The notes beneath the pieces were generated by a model. That model did no database searches. It saw only the letters and a list, made by a program, of their open reading frames with translations, and had not been told where the DNA came from. The position numbers and the translations under genes were made by a program. A DNA stretch of 32,314 bases. It comes from Fusobacterium sp. GTDB lineage: Bacteria; Fusobacteriota; Fusobacteriia; Fusobacteriales; Fusobacteriaceae. Of the stretch, positions 1-6,597 are shown piece by piece; position 1 is the stretch's first letter; each line of letters opens with the position of its first letter. The stretch spans positions 1-32,314 of the forward strand of contig DXWL01000021.1 of the NCBI GenBank assembly GCA_019416865.1, in the 5' to 3' direction.

Positions 1-56
1 ACTATTTTTTCTTAGAGAATTTTATTTTTTACAAATTTGCAACAGCCCCTTTTTTG
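1..56 (-). repeat. Outward-facing IS-end-like repeat at left window edge
   Basis: Read on the minus strand this begins ACAAAAAAGGGGCTGTTGCA and continues with A+T-rich sequence ending in TAAAATTCTC. The same 20 bases followed by a closely similar tail occur at the right window edge in the opposite orientation. The partner arm TGCAACAGCCCC is absent from positions 1-36, so within this window it is not a hairpin terminator. GGGCTGTTGCA-type ends are seen in several DDE insertion-sequence families such as IS1182 and IS6. No transposase is visible here, so calling it an IS end is inference. Confidence 0.45.
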
Positions 57-85
57 TAAAAAAGTCTATATTAAGTTGTTGTGAA

Positions 86-1570
86 TTAAATTCCTGTCAT
101 TGATTTAAGGTCATTACAAATAAACTGTGCTTTTGAACCAAAAATTGCCTGAACTCCATTAGCCCCAACTTTTAATACTCCTGAAGCTCCAAGTTTTTTA
201 AGCTCTTTATCATCAACTTTTCCTGTATCTTTAACCTCTACTCTAAGTCTTGTGATACAGGCATCAAGAGAAACCAAATTTTCTTTTCCCCCAAGAGCAT
301 TTAAAACAAGAACAGCAAGTTCATTTCCATCAACTTTTACATCTGCTTGTTCTTTTTTAGTTTCCTCTCTTCCTGGAGTCATAAGATTAAACTTTCTTAT
401 AGCAAATCTGAAACCAAAATAATAAATTACAGAGAACACAAGCCCTACAATAATTACCATATACCAGTGGTTTTCAAATCCACTTGTTCCTGGAAGGACA
501 CCAAAAACGATGTAGTCAATAAGCCCTCCTGAAAAAGTCATTCCGATTCTTACAGCGAACATATTCATAAGCATAAATGAAAGTCCTGCAAAAATACAAT
601 GGATTCCATAAAGAACAGGTGCAACAAAAAGGAATGAGAACTCAAGAGGCTCTGTTATCCCTGTAAGGAAAGATGTAAGAGCTGCTGAAAACAGAATTCC
701 TCCAACCATTTTTTTATTTTCTGTTTTAGCTTCATGATACATTGCAAGAGCTGCTGCCGGAAGTCCAAACATCATAAATGGATATTTTCCTGTTAAGAAT
801 TTTCCTGCTCCAGAATAAGTTGCACTTGTGAAGTTTGTAACTCCATCTCTAAGCATAGCAAACCATATAGTCTGATCTCCGCTTACCACTTGTCCTGCTG
901 CATTTGTATACTCACCAAACTGATACCAGAAAGGAGCATAGAAAATATGGTGAAGTCCAAAAGGAATAAGAGATCTTTCTATAACCCCAAATATAAATGT
1001 TGAGATATTTGTATTTGTTTCATTTGCAAGATAGCTAAGTTTTGCAAGTCCTGCTTGGAAAGGAACCCAAATAACAGGCATAGCCAGTCCCACAAGAAAA
1101 GCAAGAAGTGCTGTCATAATAGGAACAAGTCTTTTTCCTGCAAAGAATCCCAAAAATGCAGGAAGTTCTGTTTTATAGAATTTTTTATAACATACAGCTG
1201 CAATAATTCCTGCAATTAATCCTCCAAAAACTCCTGTCTGTAAAGTAGGTATTCCCATAACCATACCATAAGCCATATCTCCTGCTGCAACCCCTGCTGC
1301 TGCATCAGAAACAATTCCCATTGTTGTATTCATTATTAAAATTGCAACTACTGCTGAAAGAGCCGCTACTCCGTCCCCTCCCACAAGTCCAATTGCTGCT
1401 CCCACTGCAAATAGAAGCGGCAGATTAGTAAATATTATCTGTCCTGCCTGTTCCATTAAAGGAATTCCTAATTTGTTACCAAATGCTAAAAAAAGTCCTG
1501 CTGCCGGAAGAATTGCCACCGGTGTCATAAGAGCTTTTCCTATTTTTTGAATTTCTGCAAAAGCCTTCAT
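86..1570 (-). CDS. PTS glucose-type transporter, EIICB subunit
   Basis: Phosphotransferase-system permease that imports and phosphorylates a hexose or glucoside at the inner membrane. The 494 residues contain an EIIC membrane domain (about 1-390), with the substrate-site motif GITEPLEF at 304-311 and the FGLHH motif near 204-208. A C-terminal EIIB domain (about 415-494) carries the phosphorylated cysteine C438 in the CITRLR motif. There is no fused EIIA, so phosphate must come from a separate EIIA. Sequence around GEYTNAAGQV and the LxTPGREE linker resembles PtsG; maltose or GlcNAc permeases of the same family are alternatives. A GGAGGG ribosome site precedes the ATG, and the gene is divergent from the transposase-like gene at 1782. 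Confidence 0.9.
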   Translation of the reverse strand: MKAFAEIQKIGKALMTPVAILPAAGLFLAFGNKLGIPLMEQAGQIIFTNLPLLFAVGAAIGLVGGDGVAALSAVVAILIMNTTMGIVSDAAAGVAAGDMAYGMVMGIPTLQTGVFGGLIAGIIAAVCYKKFYKTELPAFLGFFAGKRLVPIMTALLAFLVGLAMPVIWVPFQAGLAKLSYLANETNTNISTFIFGVIERSLIPFGLHHIFYAPFWYQFGEYTNAAGQVVSGDQTIWFAMLRDGVTNFTSATYSGAGKFLTGKYPFMMFGLPAAALAMYHEAKTENKKMVGGILFSAALTSFLTGITEPLEFSFLFVAPVLYGIHCIFAGLSFMLMNMFAVRIGMTFSGGLIDYIVFGVLPGTSGFENHWYMVIIVGLVFSVIYYFGFRFAIRKFNLMTPGREETKKEQADVKVDGNELAVLVLNALGGKENLVSLDACITRLRVEVKDTGKVDDKELKKLGASGVLKVGANGVQAIFGSKAQFICNDLKSMTGI

Positions 1571-1624
1571 TTTCCCTCCTAAATAATAACATATACTATT
1601 TCATTAAATTTTATTTACAAGAGA

Positions 1625-1653
1625 ATGATAACTATTTTTTATAAAAAAGTCAA
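1625..1653 (-). promoter_or_regulatory. Promoter of the PTS EIICB gene
   Basis: On the minus strand TTGACT (1648-1653), a 17-base spacer and TATCAT (1625-1630) form a good housekeeping promoter about 50 bases upstream of the EIICB start. Confidence 0.6.
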
Positions 1654-1711
1654 GTTTTTTATCTAATAAAATGAGCCTTTTTTTAAATAAAAAGTTCATG
1701 AATGATATAGA

Positions 1712-1740
1712 TTGATTTTTAATAATATTTATAGTACAAT
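1712..1740 (+). promoter_or_regulatory. Promoter of the transposase-like gene
   Basis: TTGATT (1712-1717), a 17-base spacer and TACAAT (1735-1740) lie about 40 bases upstream of the ATG at 1782. A GGGAGAGG ribosome site follows. The gene therefore has an apparently intact expression signal. Confidence 0.55.
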
Positions 1741-1781
1741 GGAAATACCAATGAAATATAGGTTTTGGGAGAGGGACATTT

Positions 1782-2888
1782 ATGGATTCAGAAAAAGATA
1801 CTCAGATAAAAAGATTCAAAATAATTGAGCCTTTTTTAAGGAAAGAAAAAAAGCTGAAAGATATAGAAAAAGAAACTGATATATCCTATGCCACTCTTAA
1901 AAGATGGATAAAGGCATATAAAGAAAAAGGTATGCTTGGACTTGATAAAAAAGAGCGTCAGGATAAAAATTCTTTCAGAGCAATAGATGATGAGGGAATA
2001 GATATTATTAAAAAAATATACAGGGACAGCGGAGAAAACAGTATTACAGGACTTTATGATAAATGCAGAAATTACCTTGAAAAAAAAGAATATAATATAA
2101 GCTACCCAACTTTTTATAGAATTGTCAGTAATCTTGACGGATTTTTCAAAAAAACAAGCAGACTTCATATGAAAAAAATAAAAAAAGAGCATGAGGTATA
2201 TGCTGCTGTGGAAACTTCCCTTTATATTCTTGTAAAAGAAAAAGAAAATTCCTACAAAGTACCAAAACTTTTAATTATTTTTGATGTGGCTTCTCTTGAG
2301 ATAATAAATTATCTTTTATATTACGAAGCAGGAAATATCTATAATATCCTAGATTTTTTCAGAGAAACTATTTTAAAAGTATCTGCTTTAAGTAAATATT
2401 TTATAAAACCTAAAGAGATTCTTTTAAGTTCTGAAGCTGTTATAAACAGAGAGATTGTAAAAAATATCTACGACAGTACTGGAATAAAAATTTTAGAATA
2501 CAAAAGCGAAGAAAAAAAAATTGATCAGTTTATAGATTTTCTTAAGGGAGATATTTATAAATACTATATTTCAAAAGAAAAAAATGTAGATGAAGAAGAG
2601 ATTAAGGAATTTATAAATTCATATATATACCTTGATTCTGGAAAATACAGCACAAAACCATATACAGACAGTTTGGAAGAGGGAAAAATTTTCAGAGAGT
2701 TGGACTGCTTTCTTATGTCTTCAAAAAGAAAAGTAAGTCTTTCATCAGTAAGGTTTAAAAACAGAGTATATAGAGATGATGTTTTAAAAGAATTAAATGG
2801 TGAGGAGATAGAGATAAGATATTCTCCATCTCATCCAAACAGAATATATCTGTTTAAAGAGGGGAATTTTTACAAAAAAATAGATTAA
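1782..2888 (+). CDS. Mu/TnsB-type transposase homologue, probably catalytically dead
   Basis: 368 residues with the layout of a Mu/Tn552/TnsB-like DDE transposase. A first helix-turn-helix is at about 10-60 (typical tLKRWIKAYKEKG pattern followed by R-x-DK). A second DNA-binding segment is at about 85-116 (SYPTFYRI). An RNase H-like core lies at about 138-265, and a Mu-type C-terminal barrel at about 315-365 (SVRFKNRVYRDDVLKELNG, EIEIRYSP, IYLFKEGNFY). By my alignment the usual catalytic positions are changed: the DxT aspartate falls at VETS (143-146), the second Asp at SSEA (216-219), and the Glu near 247-248 is not in an ER motif. No terminal repeats or partner ATPase flank it. It has its own promoter and is uninterrupted, which suggests a retained DNA-binding protein. 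Function unknown; regulation of the divergent PTS gene is only a guess. Confidence 0.6.
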   Translation: MDSEKDTQIKRFKIIEPFLRKEKKLKDIEKETDISYATLKRWIKAYKEKGMLGLDKKERQDKNSFRAIDDEGIDIIKKIYRDSGENSITGLYDKCRNYLEKKEYNISYPTFYRIVSNLDGFFKKTSRLHMKKIKKEHEVYAAVETSLYILVKEKENSYKVPKLLIIFDVASLEIINYLLYYEAGNIYNILDFFRETILKVSALSKYFIKPKEILLSSEAVINREIVKNIYDSTGIKILEYKSEEKKIDQFIDFLKGDIYKYYISKEKNVDEEEIKEFINSYIYLDSGKYSTKPYTDSLEEGKIFRELDCFLMSSKRKVSLSSVRFKNRVYRDDVLKELNGEEIEIRYSPSHPNRIYLFKEGNFYKKID

Positions 2889-2892
2889 AAGA

Positions 2893-2920
2893 AAAAGGGC
2901 TTGATATCCCTTTTATTTTA
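2893..2920. terminator. Bidirectional terminator between convergent genes
   Basis: AAAAGGG (2893-2899) pairs with CCCTTTT (2908-2914) around an 8-base loop. T-rich tracts lie on both sides. It separates the transposase-like gene from the convergent secreted-protein gene. Confidence 0.55.
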
Positions 2921-3281
2921 CAAGTCCTGCTTTTTTATATTTTATGAAATTATCCTCATTGACAAGAAGCTGAACATAATCATCATCGCTTTCCACATCA
3001 ATATAAAACTTGTCTTCCTGAAGATCTACTCTGTCAATATACCCATATACTCCGTCCATTTCCAAAAGAAGAGTAATCTCATCAACTTTTTCTTTTTCTT
3101 TCAGCTCTTTGGCTTTTTTTATGAGTGCAGGAAGATCCCTATCTCTGTCATAATCATTTGTTGTATATGTGTAAACAGGAAAACCATTGAAACCGTCCTT
3201 TCTCTCTACAAACTTCATTTTAAATTCTGCAGAAGAAGAAACAGCTGTAATCAAAAATAGAAATAATAGTAATTTTTTCAT
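2913..3281 (-). CDS. Small secreted or periplasmic protein, unknown
   Basis: 122 residues. The first 18 (MKKLLLFLFLITAVSSSA) form a classical Sec signal peptide with likely cleavage before EF, so the mature protein of about 104 residues is exported. The mature part is charged and beta-rich, with acidic clusters (YTTNDYDRDRDLP, DVESDDDYVQLLV). I recognise no family. It has a clear ribosome site (GGAGG) and its own promoter, and its stop lies at the edge of the bidirectional terminator. Confidence 0.65.
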   Translation of the reverse strand: MKKLLLFLFLITAVSSSAEFKMKFVERKDGFNGFPVYTYTTNDYDRDRDLPALIKKAKELKEKEKVDEITLLLEMDGVYGYIDRVDLQEDKFYIDVESDDDYVQLLVNEDNFIKYKKAGLVK

Positions 3282-3313
3282 AAGCTCCTCCTTTTAAGAC
3301 ACTCTCTAATTAT

Positions 3314-3341
3314 AGTATATCCCAAATAACAGTAAAGTCAA
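3314..3341 (-). promoter_or_regulatory. Promoter of the secreted-protein gene
   Basis: On the minus strand TTGACT (3336-3341), a 16-base spacer and TATACT (3314-3319) precede the gene starting at 3281. Confidence 0.5.
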
Positions 3342-3361
3342 TAAATTTCCAATAAAAAAAG

Positions 3362-3390
3362 TTGATTTTTTTTTAAATAAAGTGTATATT
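3362..3390 (+). promoter_or_regulatory. Promoter of the 106-aa gene
   Basis: TTGATT (3362-3367), a 17-base spacer and TATATT (3385-3390) lie about 34 bases upstream of the ATG at 3424. Confidence 0.5.
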
Positions 3391-3423
3391 AAGTCATAAC
3401 AGGAGATTAAGGAGGGAAGAGTT

Positions 3424-3744
3424 ATGTATTTGACAGATTTAGAAATAGAGGAATATTTAAAGGAGAGTCCCTATGAATATTTTAAAAATCACAGCCTTAA
3501 TGCCTGTGAAAGAAAGATAGCAGGGGATGAGCTTGTAAAAACAGATCTTTACAGTGTGAGAAAATTTATATACAGACTGGCAAAAAATCTTTTCAAATCA
3601 GGATTTGTGCCAAATATGAGTTCTGAAAAAGAGTTCATTATGCTTATAGAAACTATGATTCAAGAAAAATATAAAAATATCTGCAATGAAGAAGAACTTT
3701 CAGCTGTAATTGAAAAAGAGCTGAGAGAAAAATTTTCTGCTTAA
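3424..3744 (+). CDS. Conserved-looking small cytoplasmic protein, unknown
   Basis: 106 residues, mostly charged and predicted helical, with no signal peptide or membrane segment. The ATG is preceded by AAGGAGGGAAG at ideal spacing and by its own promoter, so it is probably real. I do not recognise the family. The C-terminal half (MLIETMIQEKYKNI, EELSAVIEKELREK) looks like amphipathic helices. The downstream csp gene has a separate promoter starting 25 bases after this stop, so the two are probably independent. Confidence 0.55.
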   Translation: MYLTDLEIEEYLKESPYEYFKNHSLNACERKIAGDELVKTDLYSVRKFIYRLAKNLFKSGFVPNMSSEKEFIMLIETMIQEKYKNICNEEELSAVIEKELREKFSA

Positions 3745-3768
3745 AAGAGGAAGAGAGTAAATAAAAAT

Positions 3769-3797
3769 TTGACATAATGCCCATAAAGTGCTATCAT
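3769..3797 (+). promoter_or_regulatory. Promoter of the cold-shock gene
   Basis: A consensus TTGACA (3769-3774), 17-base spacer and TATCAT (3792-3797). Transcription should begin near 3804, leaving a 5' UTR of about 134 bases. Confidence 0.7.
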
Positions 3798-3803
3798 ATG
3801 TGC

Positions 3804-3937
3804 GTAATATAAATTTAGAAAGTTTTTGATTAGTTTGTTTTAAAGTATCTTTGTAGTTCTATAAAATACTTTTAAAGGTTTAACTGCAACAAGTTTCTTA
3901 TTTATGTGAAAAAATAGTATTTTATGGAGGTAACACA
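3804..3937 (+). promoter_or_regulatory. csp 5' UTR with two mutually exclusive helices (candidate RNA switch)
   Basis: The strand around 3857-3872 can pair in two ways. AAAGTAT (3842-3848) pairs with ATACTTT (3866-3872) in a local hairpin. Alternatively 3857-3870 pairs with 3916-3929 in a 14-bp helix with two G-U pairs that buries most of the Shine-Dalgarno GGAGG (3926-3930). The pairings share 3866-3870 and cannot coexist. Long temperature-responsive 5' UTRs are known for cspA mRNAs of other bacteria. A thermoswitch here is inference from pairing alone. Confidence 0.5.
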
Positions 3938-4138
3938 ATGAACAAAGGTACAGTAAAATGGTTTAACGCTGAGAAAGGATTCGGATTCATCACTTCTGAA
4001 GAAGGAAAAGATTTATTCGTACACTTCTCTGAAATCCAAAAAGAAGGATTCAAAACTTTAGAAGAAGGACAACACGTAACTTTCGATATTAAAGAAGGTC
4101 AAAAAGGTCCTCAAGCTGCTAACGTAGTAATCGGATAA
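3938..4138 (+). CDS. csp: Cold-shock protein, CspA family
   Basis: A 66-residue single cold-shock (OB-fold) domain of normal family length. Both RNA-binding motifs are intact: RNP1 KGFGFI (residues 13-18) and RNP2 LFVHFS (26-31). Such proteins bind single-stranded RNA and DNA in the cytoplasm and melt mRNA structure, often on temperature downshift or in fast growth. The GGAGG ribosome site lies 7 bases before the ATG but can be masked by UTR pairing. Its codon use is more biased (many TTC, AAC, GTA) than its neighbours, which fits a highly expressed gene. A strong terminator follows. Confidence 0.95.
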   Translation: MNKGTVKWFNAEKGFGFITSEEGKDLFVHFSEIQKEGFKTLEEGQHVTFDIKEGQKGPQAANVVIG

Positions 4139-4154
4139 TTGAAAAACGAAAATT

Positions 4155-4182
4155 AAAACCACAGCATCTGCTGTGGTTTTTT
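4155..4182 (+). terminator. Intrinsic terminator of csp
   Basis: AAAACCACAGCA (4155-4166) pairs perfectly with TGCTGTGGTTTT (4169-4180) and runs into six T residues. The minus-strand side also ends in TTTT, so it may also serve the convergent DUF2185 gene. Confidence 0.85.
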
Positions 4183-4187
4183 ATTTA

Positions 4188-4505
4188 CTATTTTTTCTCT
4201 GTGAAAAATCCTTTTTCTTTATCATAGATGTATATATACCCCTCTTCTTCAAAAACTTTTTCTAAAAGAGGTTCATAAGAAAGGGCTGATTCAAGGGTAA
4301 TCAGGGAAATATTATTTGGACTGCTCAAATATTCCTTATCCTCATCACCGAAACTCAATCTCCAGCCGCTGTCATCAACAGCTGCAATCTCATCTGTTCT
4401 TACAGCCTTTCCTATTTTCTTGTTTTCTAAAGCTTTTTTGGTGATTATTGCAAAACTCTCTTCATTGAAATTATAATATTTTTTGTTCTCACTGCTCATA
4501 GACAT
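4188..4505 (-). CDS. DUF2185 family protein (Imm33-like)
   Basis: 105 residues. The segment AVDDSGWRLSFGDEDKEYL at about 42-60 is the hallmark DSGWR-x-F-x-GDED-x-EYL block of DUF2185, followed by the usual N-I-S-L-x-T-L stretch. The family is small, cytoplasmic and of unclear role, and some members are listed as polymorphic-toxin immunity proteins. No toxin gene is nearby, so that role is not supported here. It is the last gene of asnA-tdk-DUF2185, 14 bases after tdk. Two ATGs (4505 and 4499) could start translation from the GAGGTG site; the second has the more usual spacing. Confidence 0.7.
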   Translation of the reverse strand: MSMSSENKKYYNFNEESFAIITKKALENKKIGKAVRTDEIAAVDDSGWRLSFGDEDKEYLSSPNNISLITLESALSYEPLLEKVFEEEGYIYIYDKEKGFFTEKK

Positions 4506-4519
4506 TCACCTCAAAAAAT

Positions 4520-5083
4520 TTATTTTTTCTCTGTAAGTTTTTTGAAACATACGGCACACACACCATTAAAATGGTTTCCTATTGAAATACCATCTTTATC
4601 AGCTTCCACATCTCCTATCATAACATTCATTGTAGCCTTTCTTTTTCCACAATGTCCGCATACTGTCTTTATTTCATTAAGAGTTGTAATATATGGAAGC
4701 ATATAAGCAACAGTGGGGAAAAGTTCCCCTCTGAAGTTGCTCATAAGTCCATATAAAAATATATTCATATCTGTATCTATCATAAGCTGCACAAGCTGAT
4801 CGCAATGATTTTTTGAAAGAAATTGAAACTCATCTATTAAAATAAGATCCAGTTTATGCTCAACACAGTAATCATAAATATTAAAATCCTCTGTAACTAT
4901 TACAGCATCAATAGTGTATTCCATAGCTCTGCTGGAAATTTTATTTCCATCTCTGTTATTTTTATAAGGCTGAAATACCTCTACATTTTTTCCAACACTC
5001 TTATTTCTGTGAGCAGTAAGAAGAAGTTCTGAAGATTTTCTCGAACCTACTACTCCATAATAAAAATTAATTTTCCCCGACAT
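4520..5083 (-). CDS. tdk: Thymidine kinase (type II)
   Basis: Phosphorylates thymidine to dTMP in pyrimidine salvage. The 187 residues show the type II layout: N-terminal P-loop region (10-17), catalytic IDEFQFL with E85, the YGL-x-x-x-FRGELF substrate loop (about 111-122), and a zinc site of CGHC and CAVC near the C-terminus. It resembles the E. coli Tdk subgroup (KISSR, NEIKTVCG). One oddity is that the P-loop reads GVVGSRKS, with Arg15 where the family normally has Gly (GKS/T); a single AGA-versus-GGA base would explain it. A GGAGG site supports the start. It lies 18 bases after asnA in the same operon. Confidence 0.9.
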   Translation of the reverse strand: MSGKINFYYGVVGSRKSSELLLTAHRNKSVGKNVEVFQPYKNNRDGNKISSRAMEYTIDAVIVTEDFNIYDYCVEHKLDLILIDEFQFLSKNHCDQLVQLMIDTDMNIFLYGLMSNFRGELFPTVAYMLPYITTLNEIKTVCGHCGKRKATMNVMIGDVEADKDGISIGNHFNGVCAVCFKKLTEKK

Positions 5084-5101
5084 CTCTCCTCCTAAATTTT
5101 T

Positions 5102-6109
5102 TTATAGGAAATGAACTCCGTGCTTCTCATAAGCTTCTACCATCTCTTTAGGCCATACAGAAGCTTGAACCTCTCCTATATGAACTTTATCAAGGAAGAA
5201 CAGACAGATTCTTGATTGTCCAATTCCCCCTCCTACAGTATAAGGAAGTTTTCCTTCAAGAAGAGCTTTGTGGAAAGGATATTCTTTTCTCTCTTCAGCT
5301 CCTGCTTCTTTCAGTTGTCTTGCAAGACTTTCTTCACTTACTCTTATTCCCATTGATGAAAGCTCAATAGATCTGTTTAATGGAGGATACCAGAATAAAA
5401 TATCTCCGTTTAAATCCCAGTCATCATAGTCAGGAGCTCTTCCATCATGTTTTTCTCCTGACGCAAGAGTTTTTCCAACTTGTGTGATAAATACTGCTTT
5501 ATACTCTTTTGCTATTGCATGTTCTCTCTCTTTTGGAGTAAGATTTGGATATCTATCCTCAAGTTCTTGTGTAGAGATAAAAGTAATCTCTTCAGGAAGT
5601 TTTTTAGAAAGCTGAGGATATTCTCTTAAAATATATTCCTCTGTTTTTTTGAAAGCTCTGAAAATATTATTTACTATAACTTTTAATGTTTTTTCAGTTC
5701 TTTCCTCTTTTTTTATAATAAGTTCCCAGTCCCATTGGTCAACATAAAGAGAGTGGATATTTGAAAGGTCTTCCTCTCTTCTTATGGCGTTCATGTCTGT
5801 GTAAAGACCTGTATGCATAGGGAAATTATATTTATGCAGAGCCATTCTTTTCCATTTTGCAAGGGAATGGACAATATGATAATCCCCATCATTCAATTTT
5901 GTTGTAAAAGATACAGGTTTCTCATGTCCGCTTAGGTTGTCGTTAAGCCCTGAGTCCTCTCTTACAAATAAAGGAGCTGATACCCTTGTCAAATTAAGTT
6001 CATAAGACAAAGCTCTTTCAAAGAAATCCTTTACTTTTTTAATACTTACTTCTGTTTCCAACAGGCTAAGTTTGTTTTCATATCCTGCAGGTACAAATAC
6101 TTCTTCCAT
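5102..6109 (-). CDS. asnA: Aspartate-ammonia ligase (asparagine synthetase A)
   Basis: Makes asparagine from aspartate, ammonia and ATP, with a class II aminoacyl-tRNA-synthetase-like fold. The 335 residues match the usual AsnA length. Diagnostic stretches include ARVSAPLFV-like TRVSAPLFV, NDNLSGHEKPV, HSLAKWKR, LYTDMNAIRR, VDQWDWE and the C-terminal GGGIGQSRICLFFL. It is the first gene of an operon with tdk and DUF2185. An AGGTGGAAC ribosome site precedes the ATG. The roughly 260-base leader holds a consensus promoter, an Asn-codon-rich leader peptide and an intrinsic terminator, so control by transcription attenuation in response to charged tRNA-Asn is likely. Confidence 0.95.
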   Translation of the reverse strand: MEEVFVPAGYENKLSLLETEVSIKKVKDFFERALSYELNLTRVSAPLFVREDSGLNDNLSGHEKPVSFTTKLNDGDYHIVHSLAKWKRMALHKYNFPMHTGLYTDMNAIRREEDLSNIHSLYVDQWDWELIIKKEERTEKTLKVIVNNIFRAFKKTEEYILREYPQLSKKLPEEITFISTQELEDRYPNLTPKEREHAIAKEYKAVFITQVGKTLASGEKHDGRAPDYDDWDLNGDILFWYPPLNRSIELSSMGIRVSEESLARQLKEAGAEERKEYPFHKALLEGKLPYTVGGGIGQSRICLFFLDKVHIGEVQASVWPKEMVEAYEKHGVHFL

Positions 6110-6157
6110 AGTTCCACCTCTTCGTTTAAATATATATCAAATAATTGATTTTGAAAT

Positions 6158-6191
6158 AAAAAAAGTCATCTGTTTTATACCCAGACGACTT
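6158..6191 (-). terminator. Attenuator terminator in the asnA leader
   Basis: On the minus strand AAGTCGTCTG pairs with CAGATGACTT (one G-U pair) around a 9-base loop and runs into seven U residues. It lies about 50 bases before the asnA start and after the leader peptide. A terminator inside a leader is the signature of attenuation. Confidence 0.8.
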
Positions 6192-6213
6192 TGATTTAAC
6201 TTTGTTATTCAGA

Positions 6214-6263
6214 AGAAAGGGCATAAATCATATTTTAATATGTCAAAATGGATTTGCCCTCTT
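6214..6263 (-). promoter_or_regulatory. Central hairpin of the asnA leader
   Basis: On the minus strand AGAGGGC plus AAATC pair with GATTT and GCCCTTT, enclosing a CATATT-AA-AATATG hairpin. Its 5' arm segment CAAATCC (6253-6259) can alternatively pair with GGATTTG inside the leader-peptide gene. Ribosome position could therefore choose between structures. I could not identify a clean antiterminator strand. Confidence 0.5.
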
Positions 6264-6269
6264 TACCTA

Positions 6270-6335
6270 TTACAAGAGTTCAAATCCCATGAAATTGCCA
6301 TTATTATTTATAATTGATGTAATAACAACTTCCAT
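6270..6335 (-). CDS. asnA leader peptide with Asn codon cluster
   Basis: A 21-codon ORF on the minus strand, ATG at 6335 and tandem stops TAA TAG, preceded by GGAGG at 7 bases spacing. The middle reads I-I-N-N-N-G-N-F: four Asn codons (AAT AAT AAT GGC AAT) in five, just before the asparagine synthetase gene and its leader terminator. This matches the classical leader peptides (trp, his, thr) in which the ribosome stalls when the cognate charged tRNA is scarce. I find no T-box motif, the usual alternative. The function is inferred; the ORF, ribosome site and codon cluster are directly visible. Confidence 0.75.
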   Translation of the reverse strand: MEVVITSIINNNGNFMGFELL

Positions 6336-6367
6336 ACTGTTTCCTCCGAAATAATTCCTTCTTATAG

Positions 6368-6394
6368 GTTATAACATTTTTGCCTAAATGTCAA
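6368..6394 (-). promoter_or_regulatory. Promoter of the asnA operon leader
   Basis: On the minus strand TTGACA (6389-6394), a 15-base spacer and an extended -10 TGTTATAAC (TATAAC at 6368-6373). Transcription would begin about 25 bases before the leader-peptide ATG. Confidence 0.6.
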
Positions 6395-6434
6395 ATAAAT
6401 TTTACAGACTGCTGTGTATAAAATATATCCATAT

Positions 6435-6486
6435 AAACAGAAAAAGCCGTCCTTTTCTTTATTGAGAAAGTCGGCTTTTTCTGTTT
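6435..6486. terminator. Strong bidirectional terminator
   Basis: AAACAGAAAAAGCCG (6435-6449) pairs perfectly with CGGCTTTTTCTGTTT (6472-6486), and an inner TTTCT/AGAAA stem closes the top. U-rich tracts follow on both strands. On the minus strand it would end the candidate small RNA and any mgtA read-through before the asnA promoter. Confidence 0.8.
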
Positions 6487-6562
6487 TTTAAAGTTTAGGG
6501 TAGGAACTCCAAGACTCTCACCATCATCACCAAATTTCAGTCTTGAAGCAGAAATCAATCTT
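6438..6562 (-). ncRNA. Candidate free-standing small RNA, about 125 nt
   Basis: A consensus minus-strand promoter (TTGACA 6592-6597, 17-base spacer, TATTAT 6569-6574) and the terminator at 6435-6486 bracket a segment without a credible gene. The transcript contains a perfect 7-bp stem CAAGACT/AGTCTTG with the loop-and-flank sequence GGTGATGATGGTGAG and GGAGTTCCTACCC, unusually G+C-rich for this genome. I compared it mentally with known riboswitch classes, 6S and SRP RNA and found no convincing match. The 85-codon frame running through here starts upstream of the promoter and has no ribosome site. Confidence 0.4.
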
Positions 6563-6568
6563 GACTTA

Positions 6569-6597
6569 ATAATATCATATAATATTTTGTTTGTCAA
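6569..6597 (-). promoter_or_regulatory. Promoter of the candidate small RNA
   Basis: TTGACA, 17-base spacer and TATTAT on the minus strand, with transcription starting near 6562. No protein gene begins within reach; the next is asnA, which has its own promoter. Confidence 0.6.

Noticed and set aside
37..56. Left-edge GGGGCTGTTGCA as a terminator of the PTS gene
   Set aside because: The complementary arm is not present within the window, unlike the complete palindrome at 17185-17228.
2901..3260. 119-codon plus-strand frame opposite the secreted-protein gene
   Set aside because: Phe/Ile/Cys-rich shadow translation of a real gene, without ribosome site.
6273..6292. tRNA T-arm-like string GAGTTCAAATCCC
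   Set aside because: The flanking bases do not form a T stem and no acceptor, D-arm or CCA arrangement is present; it is the complement of leader-peptide codons.
6110..6400. T-box riboswitch upstream of asnA
   Set aside because: No GGGTGGNACCGCG-like antiterminator core was found; an Asn-rich leader peptide fits instead.
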